From assembly GCA_947585525.1 (NCBI GenBank), contig CANPXA010000096.1, positions 1 through 6,669 of the forward strand: a stretch of 6,669 bases of DNA, in the 5' to 3' direction. Both the position numbers and the translations under genes were made by a program. Below are positions 1-6,068 of this stretch, in pieces. The notes under the pieces were generated by a model. The model did not search any database and had not been told where the DNA came from. It was given only the letters and a program-made list of their open reading frames with translations. Position 1 is the first letter of the stretch; each line of letters opens with the position of its first letter. This stretch comes from an uncultured Akkermansia sp. (GTDB lineage: Bacteria; Verrucomicrobiota; Verrucomicrobiia; Verrucomicrobiales; Akkermansiaceae).

Positions 1-1656
1 AGCGTGATGAGCAAAGTGGAGCAGACGGATGGGAGGGAAGCAGCTTGGACGCTGGTGCACCGCGTATCTTCCCAACTCATATCGCTGATGGTTTGCATCG
101 TGGCGGCGGGGGTGCTGCTGGCCGGTCTGTGTATGCAGGCTCTCTACCCGGAGAACGTAGGGGTGCGGGTGGATTTACGAGATCCGCGCGCACCGGAGGC
201 GGCTCAGGTGTGTGTGCAGGCGGTTTACTCCGGCATCAGCACGGATGCGGATGGACTTCGGGTGGCTCACTTTGTAGCGGAAAGTCCGCTGCTCGGGCTG
301 ACGCGTGAGAGCCGACTCAACCAAACAGCGCTTGAGACCATGCGCGAGGGAAGAGAGGTCACGCTCACGACTCGTCCGGAGAAAAAAACAGCGGGTACCA
401 TTCTCGTAGCTCCCCGCTCCTATCTTGATTTGGCGGTTGATCTCTGCCGCATCATGTGGCCGTTTATTTTACTTGCTTCACTCTCTGCTCTCAGCATGGG
501 GGTATTGAATGTCTTTGGCATCTTCGGTTTGCCGAACTTGGCGAGCGCAGCGTTCAACCTCACGACTATAGCCGTTGGCATCGCCGTGGGCTGGCTGATC
601 GATCCCTCGTTCGGGCCGCGTGCCTTGTATGGTTTTGCCGCAGGTGTGGTCTGTGGAGGGTTCGCTCAGATACTCATTCAATTGCCGCGCTTGCGCAAGA
701 AAGGCTACCGCTGTCGATGGGACCTCGGCATCGTTCGTCAGCATCTCCATCTCGTGTTCGTCGAGCCGCGCGTCCGCTCTGTCTGGTTGCTCATGATCCC
801 CGGAGCCATAGCAGCAGGCATCACTCAACTTACCATTTTCATCAACACGTCCTTTGCCCTTCATCTCCCCGAGGGCGCCGTCACCTCCCTCAACTGCGCC
901 TTCCACCTCTGGCAACTCCCCGTGGCTCTTTTCGGTGTCGCCGTCGGTATGGTGGTCCTGCCCACCATATCACGCATGTCCATCACCTCCGCTAACACGG
1001 ACATACCTGTACGGCTGGCGGAAGCCATGCGCTTCGTCGCCTTCTTTGCCGTACCTTCCATGGTTCTGCTGGGGGTTTGGGGCGAACAAATCGTGAGTCT
1101 TCTCTACCAGCACGGACGCTTTACTCCCCATGCCTCCGTGGTGTGCGGACAAGTTCTCGCCGCGTACTCAATCGGCTTGCTGGGTTACGCGGGAATGAAG
1201 GTTCTCCAACCCGTTTTTATGGCGCTGGAAAAACCTTGGGCTCCGGCCGGCATAGCTCTTTGCGCGGCGGTTATCTCCGTGAGTCTGAATTACATCTTCG
1301 TCTTTGTTCTCTCGTTGGATGTCTCCTGGCTCGCCCTCACCACCTCCTGCATCACCACGCTCAACTTTCTCTTCCTCTTCTTTTACCTGCGCCATCTCCT
1401 CGGCAACATGGCCTGCCGCGTTCTTATCCCGGGTTTGCTGCGCATCGCGGCGGCGGGTTCGGTTCTCGCTCTCTTCTGCTGGATGGTGGATCGCTTTTTC
1501 ATCCGTGACTTGGTCCATTCCGTACTCGTGAATCGTCTCGGCACCATGCTCGTCGCAGGAATTGCCGCCGGCATCGTTTACCTGCTGGCATCTCTTCTCT
1601 TCCGCGTCCCGGAACTTACCTCCTTCCTTTCGCACCTGACCCGAAGGAAAGCCTGA
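1..1656 (+). CDS. murJ: MurJ/MviN-like lipid II flippase, 5'-truncated by the window edge
   Basis: MurJ moves lipid-linked peptidoglycan precursor (lipid II) across the inner membrane and belongs to the MOP exporter superfamily. The reading frame is open to base 1. The first visible residues correspond to the region before TM3 of E. coli MurJ, so roughly 80 N-terminal residues, including the essential Arg residues of TM1-2, lie upstream. The GTG/ATG at 4-9 is therefore probably internal, not the true start. Counting from the GTG at 4, family-like stretches are RIMWPFILLASLSALSMGVLN (149-169), LPEGAVTSLN (288-297), FGVAVGMVVLP (310-320), YQHGRFT (368-374) and GYAGMKVLQPVF (394-405). About 11 further hydrophobic helices follow. 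Two oddities: about 75-80 extra residues (about 52-140) between TM3 and TM4 on the periplasmic side, and AFHLWQLP (299-306) where E. coli has ADRLMEFP. The 3' half is strongly C-rich. The MurJ family call is firm; flippase activity is inferred. Confidence 0.9.
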   Translation, partial: SVMSKVEQTDGREAAWTLVHRVSSQLISLMVCIVAAGVLLAGLCMQALYPENVGVRVDLRDPRAPEAAQVCVQAVYSGISTDADGLRVAHFVAESPLLGLTRESRLNQTALETMREGREVTLTTRPEKKTAGTILVAPRSYLDLAVDLCRIMWPFILLASLSALSMGVLNVFGIFGLPNLASAAFNLTTIAVGIAVGWLIDPSFGPRALYGFAAGVVCGGFAQILIQLPRLRKKGYRCRWDLGIVRQHLHLVFVEPRVRSVWLLMIPGAIAAGITQLTIFINTSFALHLPEGAVTSLNCAFHLWQLPVALFGVAVGMVVLPTISRMSITSANTDIPVRLAEAMRFVAFFAVPSMVLLGVWGEQIVSLLYQHGRFTPHASVVCGQVLAAYSIGLLGYAGMKVLQPVFMALEKPWAPAGIALCAAVISVSLNYIFVFVLSLDVSWLALTTSCITTLNFLFLFFYLRHLLGNMACRVLIPGLLRIAAAGSVLALFCWMVDRFFIRDLVHSVLVNRLGTMLVAGIAAGIVYLLASLLFRVPELTSFLSHLTRRKA

Positions 1657-1665
1657 AAGGGACTG

Positions 1666-1681
1666 GGCACTTGGCGGTGCC
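1666..1681 (+). terminator. Small hairpin just after murJ, possible weak terminator
   Basis: GGCAC (1666-1670) pairs with GTGCC (1677-1681) around a 6-nt loop, 9 nt after the murJ stop. It is followed by AT-rich sequence but no clean T run. It looks like a shortened version of the outer hairpin at the other end of the repeat (both begin GGGCA and end GCC next to TAATTACGA or TATTTACGA), so it may simply be the left terminus of the repeat. Confidence 0.25.
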
Positions 1682-1706
1682 TAATTACGATTTACGATTT
1701 ACGATG
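1681..1706 (+). repeat. Heptad-periodic tract, left arm of repeat A
   Basis: TTACGAT recurs every 7 bases about three times (from 1684, 1691 and 1698). The tract is the inverted partner of 1829-1850, where CGTAATT/CGTAAAT also recur at 7-base spacing. The third tract in the window, in copy B near 6585-6600, has the same period (TACGATG then TACGATT). No CRISPR-like spacer structure is present. Confidence 0.7.
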
Positions 1707-1806
1707 TAAGCAAAGCCGGGGAGGAGGCATAGCGTAACTAGTAACCTTTCTCATTCAACGAGAGTCATGATTTTACCCACCACCAATGCTTGCGTATTGC
1801 GTAGCC

Positions 1807-1819
1807 CGCGCGTAGCGCG
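1807..1819. repeat. GC-rich mini-palindrome inside repeat A
   Basis: CGCGC (1807-1811) and GCGCG (1815-1819) flank a GTA loop. The equivalent position in copy B also carries a GC palindrome (TGCGC-GTT-GCGCA, 6611-6623) although the base sequence differs, suggesting that the structure rather than the sequence is kept. A GTAG tetranucleotide at 1801-1804 lies just before it, reminiscent of REP elements processed by RAYT (TnpA-REP) transposases. That link is only suggestive. Confidence 0.45.
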
Positions 1820-1847
1820 CGAACATCCAAATCGTAATTCGTAAATA

Positions 1848-1875
1848 GGCAACCGCATTTTCTAATGCGGTTGCC
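1848..1875. repeat. Perfect 12-bp hairpin, right terminus of repeat A
   Basis: GGCAACCGCATT (1848-1859) is exactly complementary to AATGCGGTTGCC (1864-1875) around the loop TTCT. There is no T run on either side, so it is not a standard intrinsic terminator. The same hairpin with one mismatch and a GG loop occurs at 6556-6581. 23 of 26 bases agree when this copy is read on the minus strand. Confidence 0.85.
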
Positions 1876-1886
1876 CTGCATTAGCA

Positions 1887-1915
1887 TTGCCCTCCCTTGC
1901 GGTATGTGGTAGAAT
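1887..1915 (+). promoter_or_regulatory. Sigma-70-like promoter for sulP-mutY
   Basis: TTGCCC (1887-1892) matches 4 of 6 consensus -35 bases and TAGAAT (1910-1915) matches 5 of 6 consensus -10 bases, with a 17-bp spacer. Transcription would be expected to start about 7 nt after the -10 box, at about 1922, that is, on or next to the ATG at 1923. The -35 hexamer lies inside the outermost AGGGCAA (minus strand) unit of the adjacent repeat. The motif was found by eye; other weak matches are possible. Confidence 0.5.
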
Positions 1916-1922
1916 CGGCACC

Positions 1923-3776
1923 ATGGGGGCGATGTTACACAGCTTGCGAATGGGATGGCGCGCTACACGCACTTTCCTTCATCAAGGCAAAATTGACCCC
2001 CTGCCGTTGCGCAAAGCCCTGCATCATTACTCTTGGAGCAAAGCGGGTCATGATCTCAAGGCTGCTCTCGATGTGGCGCTCGTCGGTCTTCCTCAAGGCA
2101 TGGCTTTCGCTGCTATGGCGGGGCTGGACAGCATCTATGGCATCATGGCGGCTACGGTGGGCACGTTCATCGCCCCATTTTTTACGCGCTGTTCTCTCAC
2201 GGTGAGCGGTCCGAGTAATGCGACGGCTTTCATGCTCGCGAGTTTCCTTTTGACCGCCTCTCCGATCATCCGGAGCAACCCCATCATTTTTGTGCCGGCA
2301 ATCGTGTTTCTCGCCGGAGCCTTTTGTGTGCTGGGAGCCTTCGTGAAAGCCACCGAGATGCTTCAATTTGTGAGCCGAAGTGTGTTAGTGGGCTACATCA
2401 CCGGGGCGGCTACACTCATCATCGCCTCCCAGTTGCGTTACGTGCTGGGCATCCACGACGTGGACGCCGGCAGCTCATTCTTCTCCATGTCCCGCGCCAT
2501 CTGGGAACACCTCGACAGCGTTCAATGGCAGCCCATGGTACTCGGCGGCGTCTCTCTGCTCCTCTTTATTCCTCTCCGCCGTTACTTCAGATTCCTGCCC
2601 ACCTTTGCCATCATCCTTCTGTTGATGAGCGTGATAAACTGGGTACTCAGTTTGCCCGCCTTCGGCGGCGCCTTTGCGGGGGTGCGGATGCTGCGGGACT
2701 TCACGATGAGTGATCTCGTTTTCTGCGCGCCTTCCCTGGAAGCTATCGGCAACAACTTCTCTGAACTCCTTCCCATCGCTGTCGGCATCGCCTTCCTCTC
2801 CTCTCTCGAACAAACCGTGATGAGCAAGACCATCTCCGCTAAAACCGGGGAACCTCTCAATCTTAACCAGGACACCTTCGCCGTCGGTATCTCTAACATA
2901 GCTTCTTCCTTCACCACCTCACTCCCCTGTTCCGCCTCACTCACCCGGTCTATGCTCAACTACACATCGGGTGCAGCCACTCGCTTCTCGGGCATTTACT
3001 GCGGACTCATCTGTCTGGGCATCACCTTTGTGCTCGCCTGTGTACCGCTCATCTCGCGCATCCCGCACTGCGTGCTCGCCGCGCTGGTGCTTGCGAATGC
3101 TATTTCTCTGTTCGACCGAAAGCTGCTGCGTATCTGTTCGCGCTCCACTCCCGGTGATGCCGCCGTGCTGGTACTCACCTTCCTCGTCGCACTCATGATG
3201 CCCTTGCACATCGCCATCTTCATCGGCGTTGTTTTCTCCGTCTCACTCTTCCTGCGAAAAGCCGCCAGACCCGAGCTCGTGGAGTACACGCTGGATGACC
3301 ACGGCACGCTCCTGCAAGTCAGCGACACCGCCCGGCGGCTCCCTCAAATCTCCATCGTTCACGTCGAAGGCGACCTCTTCTTCGGCGCCGCCGACCTCTT
3401 CCGCAAGCAACTCACGCGCATTGCCGAGGATCCCTCTCTCGCCGTCGTCATCCTACGCATGCGCAACGCTCGCAATCTGGACGCAACCTCCGTCTGCGCG
3501 CTGGAGGAACTCATCCGCTTCACGCGCGAGAAGGGACGTCACCTGATTATTTCCGGCGCCAGCCGCGAAGTGTACCGCATCCTGCGTAAGAGCGGCATCC
3601 TTGACCTCCTGCAACAAACCACCTCTCCCGGCGAAAGCAACTTCTTCCTTCTCGAACCGAAGAATCCCAATATGTCCACTCGCCGCGCACTCCTCCGTGC
3701 CCAGCAGCTCATCGGTTCCTCTAACGCCGATATCTCCATCTACACAACGTCATCCACCGACCATGCCGCAAGCTGA
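1923..3776 (+). CDS. SulP/SLC26 family anion transporter with STAS domain
   Basis: A 617-residue inner-membrane transporter of the SulP/SLC26 family, which carries sulfate, bicarbonate or other anions. The substrate cannot be told from sequence. I start at ATG 1923. An in-frame TTG at 1887 coincides with the likely -35 box and would add 12 unpromising residues. ATG 1932 is also possible. Neither has a convincing Shine-Dalgarno. Family landmarks are GLPQGMAFAAMAGLDSIYG (55-73), TVSGPSNATAFM (93-104), SLEQTVMSKTISAKTGEP (294-311) and the ISNIASSFTTSLPCSASLTRS stretch (323-343). About 12-14 membrane helices are distributed over 50-445. The cytoplasmic STAS domain (about 475-580) contains VHVEGDLFFGAA and NLDATSVCALEEL. 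A Ser/Thr-rich tail of about 37 residues follows. The gene is first of a probable operon with mutY (14-nt overlap). The 5' end is G/C balanced, the rest strongly C-rich. Confidence 0.93.
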   Translation: MGAMLHSLRMGWRATRTFLHQGKIDPLPLRKALHHYSWSKAGHDLKAALDVALVGLPQGMAFAAMAGLDSIYGIMAATVGTFIAPFFTRCSLTVSGPSNATAFMLASFLLTASPIIRSNPIIFVPAIVFLAGAFCVLGAFVKATEMLQFVSRSVLVGYITGAATLIIASQLRYVLGIHDVDAGSSFFSMSRAIWEHLDSVQWQPMVLGGVSLLLFIPLRRYFRFLPTFAIILLLMSVINWVLSLPAFGGAFAGVRMLRDFTMSDLVFCAPSLEAIGNNFSELLPIAVGIAFLSSLEQTVMSKTISAKTGEPLNLNQDTFAVGISNIASSFTTSLPCSASLTRSMLNYTSGAATRFSGIYCGLICLGITFVLACVPLISRIPHCVLAALVLANAISLFDRKLLRICSRSTPGDAAVLVLTFLVALMMPLHIAIFIGVVFSVSLFLRKAARPELVEYTLDDHGTLLQVSDTARRLPQISIVHVEGDLFFGAADLFRKQLTRIAEDPSLAVVILRMRNARNLDATSVCALEELIRFTREKGRHLIISGASREVYRILRKSGILDLLQQTTSPGESNFFLLEPKNPNMSTRRALLRAQQLIGSSNADISIYTTSSTDHAAS

Positions 3777-4788
3777 TGCCAAACCCGGCTTCTCTCGCAC
3801 CCTCGTTCGCTGGTTTTCTTCCAACGCCAAAAATTACCCCTGGCGCAACACACAGGATCCTTGGGCCATCCTCGTCAGCGAGGTCATGCTTCAACAAACC
3901 ACTATCCCAACGGTCCTTGCCCGCTACGAACCATGGATGCGTCTCTTCCCCACTCCCGCCGCCCTCGCTGCCGCGGACGAACAGTTTGCTCTACGTTCGT
4001 GGGAAGGCCTCGGCTACTACCGCCGCGTCCGTTCTCTTCAAGCTACAGCCCGAGCCATCGTGCAGAAGCATTCCGGCGTATTCCCTTCAGATGAAACTTC
4101 CCTGCGCGCGCTCCCCGGCATCGGCGAATACACAGCCGCGGCTGTCCTCAGCTTCGCTTACAACAAACCTGCCGCCCTCGTTGATGCCAACGTTGCCCGT
4201 GTCCTTGCGCGCATTTACAACGACCCCACGCCCATCGATTCCACTGCCGGACGGCGTACGTTGCGTGAGCGGGCGGAACTGCTGTTGCATCGTTCGAATC
4301 CCCGCGCCTATAACTCCGCCCTCATGGAGTTAGGACAAACCATCTGCACCCCGACGAACCCGCTGTGCTCCTCCTGTCCTGTTCGACGATTCTGTGATGC
4401 ATCCTCGCCTAGTTCTCTCCCGGTTAAAAAGAACAAAATGAAACCCACTGACCTTCGTCATTGGGACATCTGGCTCCTGACCGACCTCGGTCTCCTGCTC
4501 GAAAAACAACCCGACGATTCCCGCCACGGCGGTATGTTTCGCCTTCCCCAGCGGCCTTGTTCCACCGTCTCCTCCCTTCCTCTCATCTGCTCTCAGAAGT
4601 ACTCCGTCACGCGCTTCAAGGTCACGCGCTTCCTCCACCGCGCTCCCGCCGACTTTCCGGTTCTTTCGTCCGAAACCTTTATCCCACTTTCCCTCCTTCC
4701 CTCTCTCCCCCTCGCCTCCCCTGACCGTAAACTCATCCTTCGTCTCCTGCCTCAATCTTCATCGGAGGGAACACCGGCTTCGCCTTAG
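3763..4788 (+). CDS. mutY: Adenine DNA glycosylase MutY
   Basis: 341 residues, close to E. coli MutY (350). The enzyme removes adenine mispaired with 8-oxoguanine, in the GO base-excision pathway. The start ATG overlaps the last 14 nt of sulP. There is no Shine-Dalgarno, so translational coupling is likely, and the homology begins at once (YPWRNTQDPW, 25-34). Visible landmarks are catalytic Glu40 in SEVMLQQT (39-46), LGYYRR (83-88), helix-hairpin-helix LPGIGEYTAAAVLS (117-130), catalytic Asp141 in VDANVAR (140-146), and the [4Fe-4S] ligands Cys195, 202, 205 and 211 with C-x6-C-x2-C-x5-C spacing. The C-terminal Nudix-like 8-oxoG recognition domain (about 230-330) is compact, with GGMFRLP (256-262) and a divergent tip SVTRF (281-285) where many MutYs have an FSH- or FTH-type motif. 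A 27-base pyrimidine run (4687-4713) falls in its coding sequence. The catalytic core is intact and I judge it functional. Confidence 0.95.
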   Translation: MPQADAKPGFSRTLVRWFSSNAKNYPWRNTQDPWAILVSEVMLQQTTIPTVLARYEPWMRLFPTPAALAAADEQFALRSWEGLGYYRRVRSLQATARAIVQKHSGVFPSDETSLRALPGIGEYTAAAVLSFAYNKPAALVDANVARVLARIYNDPTPIDSTAGRRTLRERAELLLHRSNPRAYNSALMELGQTICTPTNPLCSSCPVRRFCDASSPSSLPVKKNKMKPTDLRHWDIWLLTDLGLLLEKQPDDSRHGGMFRLPQRPCSTVSSLPLICSQKYSVTRFKVTRFLHRAPADFPVLSSETFIPLSLLPSLPLASPDRKLILRLLPQSSSEGTPASP

Positions 4789-4793
4789 CATCC

Positions 4794-6068
4794 TCAAGGA
4801 TTCTTCCTTTCCGTCACCTTCGCTACTCTGTCCCCACGACGAACTTTTTTCGGGAGGGCCAGCAAGACGGTATCCCCTTTTTGAGCTACGTGCACATCTC
4901 GCGTGACTCCCTGCTCATCGTCTCGCCGCATCGCGCGTACCTCATAGCGCAAAAAACCCGTGGTTACGCCCGTTATCTCTATCGTGTCTCCCACCTTCAA
5001 CCCATCCGCCTCCAGCTTGATTTCAGCTACACCGGGATGCAGATAATATTTTCTGACACGTCCGAGATGATCCCGTTTCTCTGTGGAATGGCTACCGGCA
5101 GCCCCGGCCCACTCTCCGCATTTTTCACCGAGGTAATAGCCCCCTTGCCAAAAGTCGCGGTTGAAAATCCTCCTCAAATTTTGCTCCAGAGCCTCCGCCT
5201 CCCGTGCGTCCCAATCCCCGCTTTCGTACAGCCGCACAGCTTCCCGGTACGTTGAAGTCACGGTCGCTACGTACGCCGCCGAGCGACCTCTCCCTTCCAG
5301 TTTCAGCACGCCCACCCCGGCATCCAGGATACGATCCAATACCCGAATGGTACAGAGATCCCGCGGAGACATGACATACTCGTTGTCCAGCTCAAACTCA
5401 AAGCCGGTCTCTGCATCCGCCACACGGTAACGACGGCGGCAGGGCTGATAACAATCACCGCGATTTGCACTGTGATTGTGAGCCGCCAGGCTCATGCCGC
5501 ACTTACCGGAGATGGCGATGCAGAGCGCCCCGTGAGCGAAGAGCTCCACACGAAGTTGCTTGCCGCTCGGTCCGCAGATATTCTCCTTTCTGACGGTGTC
5601 CACGATACCTCGCACCTGCTCCAATCTCAACTCCCTTGCCGGCACAATAACGTCTGCGTACTGCGCATAGTGTCTCACCGCCTCCATGTTGCTCACGTTC
5701 GCCTGCACGGAAATATGCACCTCCAACCCCACCTCTCGAGCATAACGCACCACCGCCATGTCCGCGGCAATGACGGCATCCACTCCCGCCTCCTTCGCCG
5801 CAGTGAGGAGCTGCCTCATCTCCTCGAGCTCCTCGTCATAGACCACCACATTGCAGGTCAGATACGCTCTCGCGCCACAGGAATGACAGAGACGCGCTAC
5901 CTTACGCAAATCCTGCGGAAGGAAGTTGGCTGCGGCGTGCGCGCGCATGTTGAGTTTTCCAACGCCGAAGTAGATGCTATCAGCTCCCGCCCTCAATGCT
6001 GCCGCCAGGCTTTCGAAAGAGCCCGCCGGCGCCATGATCTCCACCTTGTGATTCTTATTTCCTCTCAT
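4794..6068 (-). CDS. U32 family protein (TrhP/RlhA/UbiU type), probable RNA hydroxylation factor
   Basis: 424 residues. Long annotated as 'peptidase U32', but characterised relatives work in hydroxylation: TrhP (YegQ) for 5-hydroxyuridine in tRNA, RlhA for 23S rRNA, and UbiU/V for ubiquinone. The family signature is complete: ELFAHGALCIAISGKCGMS (175-193). Cys183, Cys190, Cys206 and Cys239 are spaced much like the four Fe-S ligands of UbiU. The N-terminus has the barrel opening IMAPAGSFESL (11-21) and GADSIYFG (28-35). KLEGRGRSAAYVATV (256-270) is typical of the family. A small beta-rich C-terminal domain fills about 335-420. The length fits TrhP (about 450) better than RlhA (about 650) or UbiU (about 330). 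The ATG overlaps the upstream gene by 14 nt and has no clear Shine-Dalgarno, suggesting coupling. The gene converges on mutY with a 5-nt gap. The family is certain; the exact substrate is inferred and a peptidase role is unlikely but not excluded. Confidence 0.9.
   Translation of the reverse strand: MRGNKNHKVEIMAPAGSFESLAAALRAGADSIYFGVGKLNMRAHAAANFLPQDLRKVARLCHSCGARAYLTCNVVVYDEELEEMRQLLTAAKEAGVDAVIAADMAVVRYAREVGLEVHISVQANVSNMEAVRHYAQYADVIVPARELRLEQVRGIVDTVRKENICGPSGKQLRVELFAHGALCIAISGKCGMSLAAHNHSANRGDCYQPCRRRYRVADAETGFEFELDNEYVMSPRDLCTIRVLDRILDAGVGVLKLEGRGRSAAYVATVTSTYREAVRLYESGDWDAREAEALEQNLRRIFNRDFWQGGYYLGEKCGEWAGAAGSHSTEKRDHLGRVRKYYLHPGVAEIKLEADGLKVGDTIEITGVTTGFLRYEVRAMRRDDEQGVTRDVHVAQKGDTVLLALPKKVRRGDRVAKVTERKNP

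Larger units (their letters stand above)
1661..1893. repeat. Palindromic MITE-like intergenic repeat, copy A
   Basis: This stretch holds no gene but is organised symmetrically. The left end has a short hairpin (1666-1681) running directly into a 7-bp-periodic ATTTACG tract (1681-1704). The right end has the reverse complement of such a tract (about 1829-1850) running into a perfect 12-bp hairpin (1848-1875). The two arms 1679-1700 and 1829-1850 pair as inverted repeats with about 2 mismatches in 22. The right-hand end, read on the minus strand, matches the repeat at 6542-6623. AGGGCAA (minus strand) occurs twice at the outer right end, at 1871-1877 and 1887-1893, as it does in the other copy. 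No transposase gene is present, so if mobile it is non-autonomous. The outer limits are approximate. It could instead be a REP/BIME-type element. Nothing resembling a coding region was found inside. Confidence 0.65.

Noticed and set aside
478..915. Long minus-strand reading frame opposite murJ (and similar ones opposite sulP and mutY)
   Set aside because: Shadows of strongly C-biased plus-strand genes. The translations are Arg/Glu-rich without any recognisable domain or ribosome site.
1681..1850. Heptad tracts as a CRISPR array or origin iterons
   Set aside because: The units are only 7 bp, directly abutting without spacers, and occur as short inverted tracts. No cas, dnaA or rep gene is present.
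1887..1922. Earlier TTG start for sulP adding 12 residues
   Set aside because: The TTG is the start of the likely -35 hexamer, the added residues show no family similarity and there is no ribosome site before it. ATG 1923 fits better.
1657..1922. tRNA, riboswitch or small RNA gene in the murJ-sulP gap
   Set aside because: No cloverleaf, CCA end or recognisable riboswitch core. The hairpins are accounted for by the repeat shared with 6542-6669.
3601..3762. Upstream extension of the mutY frame inside sulP
   Set aside because: Low-complexity Ser/Pro translation from the out-of-frame reading of sulP. MutY homology starts right after ATG 3763.
4794..6068. Calling the U32 protein a collagenase-like protease
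   Set aside because: Although the family name says peptidase, the four cysteines in Fe-S-like spacing and the functions known for characterised bacterial relatives favour a hydroxylation role.
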